Shown here one piece after another: positions 31,574-31,778 of a stretch of 31,778 nucleotides of DNA (its first letter is position 1; each line of letters opens with the position of its first letter). The stretch comes from an uncultured Candidatus Peregrinibacteria bacterium. GTDB lineage: Bacteria; Patescibacteriota; Gracilibacteria; Peribacterales; Peribacteraceae. Below the pieces are notes generated by a model. It ran no database searches, was not told the origin of the DNA, and worked only from the letters and a program-made list of their open reading frames with translations. Location: contig CAIJNU010000066.1 of the NCBI GenBank assembly GCA_903822115.1, forward strand, positions 1-31,778, given 5' to 3'. Made by a program: the position numbers and the translations under genes.

Positions 31574-31631
31574 TGCAGGATTCACCCTGAGTGAAGTCGA
31601 ACGGGCGAGGGGTATTATTTGAAAGTAGTAT
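31574..31631. repeat. Short REP-like sequence after the Cys-rich pair
   Basis: Includes CACCCTGAGTGAAGTCGAAC, similar to the CCCTGAGCgAAGTCGAAGGG-type short repeat scattered in many bacterial genomes. Copy number cannot be checked. The remaining spacer shows no gene. Confidence 0.35.
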
Positions 31632-31778
31632 ATGAGTGCCCGGCTTCGTTTTCACTTCGGTTCGAACTACGCCGCGGCATTTTTCCTTTGTCTCGAACGA
31701 GCTTTATCAATGATAACAATCCCGGCGAAGTTCCGAGCTCGCTCGGAACGGAGACGGATGGTGGACCACGGCGTTCGC
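31632..31778 (+). CDS. Possible ORF running off the right edge
   Basis: An open frame from ATG at 31632 to the edge (49 codons), Arg-rich and without recognised motifs. TATTAT ends 13 bases upstream. A 7-bp perfect hairpin (TTCCGAG, ctcg, CTCGGAA) near 31733 within it speaks against coding. I list it only as a possibility. Confidence 0.2.
   Translation, partial: MSARLRFHFGSNYAAAFFLCLERALSMITIPAKFRARSERRRMVDHGVR

Overview
This window looks like chromosomal DNA of a Candidate Phyla Radiation (Patescibacteria) bacterium, most likely of the Peribacteria/Peregrinibacteria type. That placement is inference. It rests on tandem VirB2-like pilin-hairpin proteins, lamin-tail-domain surface proteins, a pair of very Cys-rich proteins of a style I associate with CPR genomes, many large proteins with no recognisable family, and compact gene packing. 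TGA acts as a normal stop codon, so this is not the Gracilibacteria/Absconditabacteria genetic code.

Layout. 1-7.8 kb (minus strand): four large uncharacterised proteins in two apparent operons; the first runs off the left edge and ends there in a 42-bp tandem repeat. 7.8-10.3 kb: an anchored surface protein with three lamin-tail domains and one PKD domain. 10.6-16.4 kb: RNase Y, MutY, a PHP-domain protein, EF-Tu plus ribosomal protein S10 with a long N-terminal tail, and an 84-residue ORF. 16.6-19.4 kb (minus): RNase III, NusB, a GNAT acetyltransferase, a bL32-like protein and a BI-1 family membrane protein. 19.5-21.2 kb: two translationally coupled membrane proteins, each apparently made of three VirB2-like hairpins. 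21.2-24.7 kb: a divergent dihydropteroate-synthase-like protein, phosphomannomutase/phosphoglucomutase, a 57-residue membrane peptide, and a type I asparaginase homologue with altered active-site residues. 24.77-25.1 kb: a gene-free stretch packed with hairpins, probably a structured RNA. 25.2-26.8 kb: two more uncharacterised proteins. 26.9-31.6 kb: guanylate kinase, a secreted disulfide-type protein, and the tandem Cys-rich zinc-ribbon paralogues. The last 200 bases hold no clear gene.

The strongest window-wide signal is regulatory. For most transcription units a -10 hexamer (TAnnnT, often TATACT, TACCAT or TACAAT) lies only 6-11 bases upstream of the start codon, several with a good -35 box. 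Transcription would then begin at or within a few bases of the start codon, so most units should be leaderless. Genes inside operons also lack a Shine-Dalgarno sequence. I used this rule to choose many of the starts below; several differ from the longest possible ORF, including GTG starts for mutY and gmk. tuf is the clear exception, with a canonical promoter and a leader of about 55 bases holding a hairpin.

Housekeeping functions are RNA processing and transcription (rny, rnc, nusB), translation (tuf, rpsJ, bL32-like), repair (mutY) and nucleotide/sugar metabolism (gmk, pmm). The rest are envelope proteins and lineage-specific proteins.
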